A DNA stretch of 64,000 nt from NCBI RefSeq assembly GCF_000716445.1, contig NZ_JNWK01000002.1:62001-126000 (forward strand), in the 5' to 3' direction. Shown here in pieces: positions 62,392-64,000 of this stretch. This DNA comes from Streptomyces wedmorensis. Its GTDB lineage: Bacteria > Actinomycetota > Actinomycetes > Streptomycetales > Streptomycetaceae. The notes below the pieces were generated by a model. The model was not told the DNA's origin, ran no database searches, and saw only the letters and a list, made by a program, of their open reading frames with translations. The translations under genes and the position numbers were made by a program. Numbering within the stretch: the stretch's first letter is position 1; every line of letters begins with the position of its first letter.

Positions 62392-64000
<1,609 letters not shown>

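Overview
This window comes from the chromosome of a Streptomyces species. GC content is very high with a strong G/C bias at third codon positions, and GTG starts are frequent. The gene content is Streptomyces core: clpP1-clpP2-clpX, tig, valS, folC, ndk, mreBCD-mrdA-rodA, and sodF with a nickel-type operator. The gene order agrees, as far as I recall it, with the S. coelicolor core. I see no prophage, insertion sequence, CRISPR array or biosynthetic cluster.

Layout. 1-7.3 kb: start of an MscS channel, an HNH nuclease, a large secreted GH84-type glycosidase, a short repeat-containing ORF coupled to malQ, and a small membrane protein. 7.4-12.2 kb: MarR regulator, two EamA transporters, a LysR regulator and allantoicase. 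12.2-20.7 kb, all on the minus strand: aminopeptidase N, a TerD-family protein, asd and a secreted subtilase. 20.8-26.5 kb: a CGNR regulator divergent from a glyoxalase-like gene, then small enzymes, a secreted serine hydrolase and an AbiEi/nuclease-like protein. 26.6-36.1 kb: a second aminopeptidase N, a mycothiol-type oxidoreductase, sodF, and three related amino-acid permeases around bioY. 36.3-40.6 kb: rpiB-nei, an Eis-like acetyltransferase, a membrane PP2C phosphatase and a small membrane protein.

40.7-54.4 kb: tRNA-Gly and tRNA-Pro, then the protein-quality-control block tig, clpP1, clpP2, clpX. After that come a proline-rich membrane protein, valS, an orphan histidine kinase, an extra MreB-like gene, folC, a DUF4233 protein and ndk. 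54.6-60.8 kb is the cell-wall elongation operon mreB-mreC-mreD-mrdA-rodA. It is followed by a CYTH-CHAD protein and a truncated B12-binding radical SAM gene at the right edge.

Most unusual features: (1) a perfect-register array of six 32-bp tandem repeats directly downstream of the MreB-like gene, apparently copied from the last codons of that gene; (2) two dispersed intergenic palindromic repeat families, one with a 39-bp exact copy at two loci and one with a 21-bp core shared between 4.6 kb and 50.7 kb; (3) a small proline/threonine-rich repeat ORF coupled to malQ; (4) a GH84-like enzyme whose catalytic Asp pair reads Gln-Asp; (5) several genes whose start codon lies 6-8 nt after a TANNNT box, the pattern of leaderless transcripts; and (6) well-placed operator candidates at the CGNR/glyoxalase, MarR/EamA, sodF, clpP1 and tig promoters.
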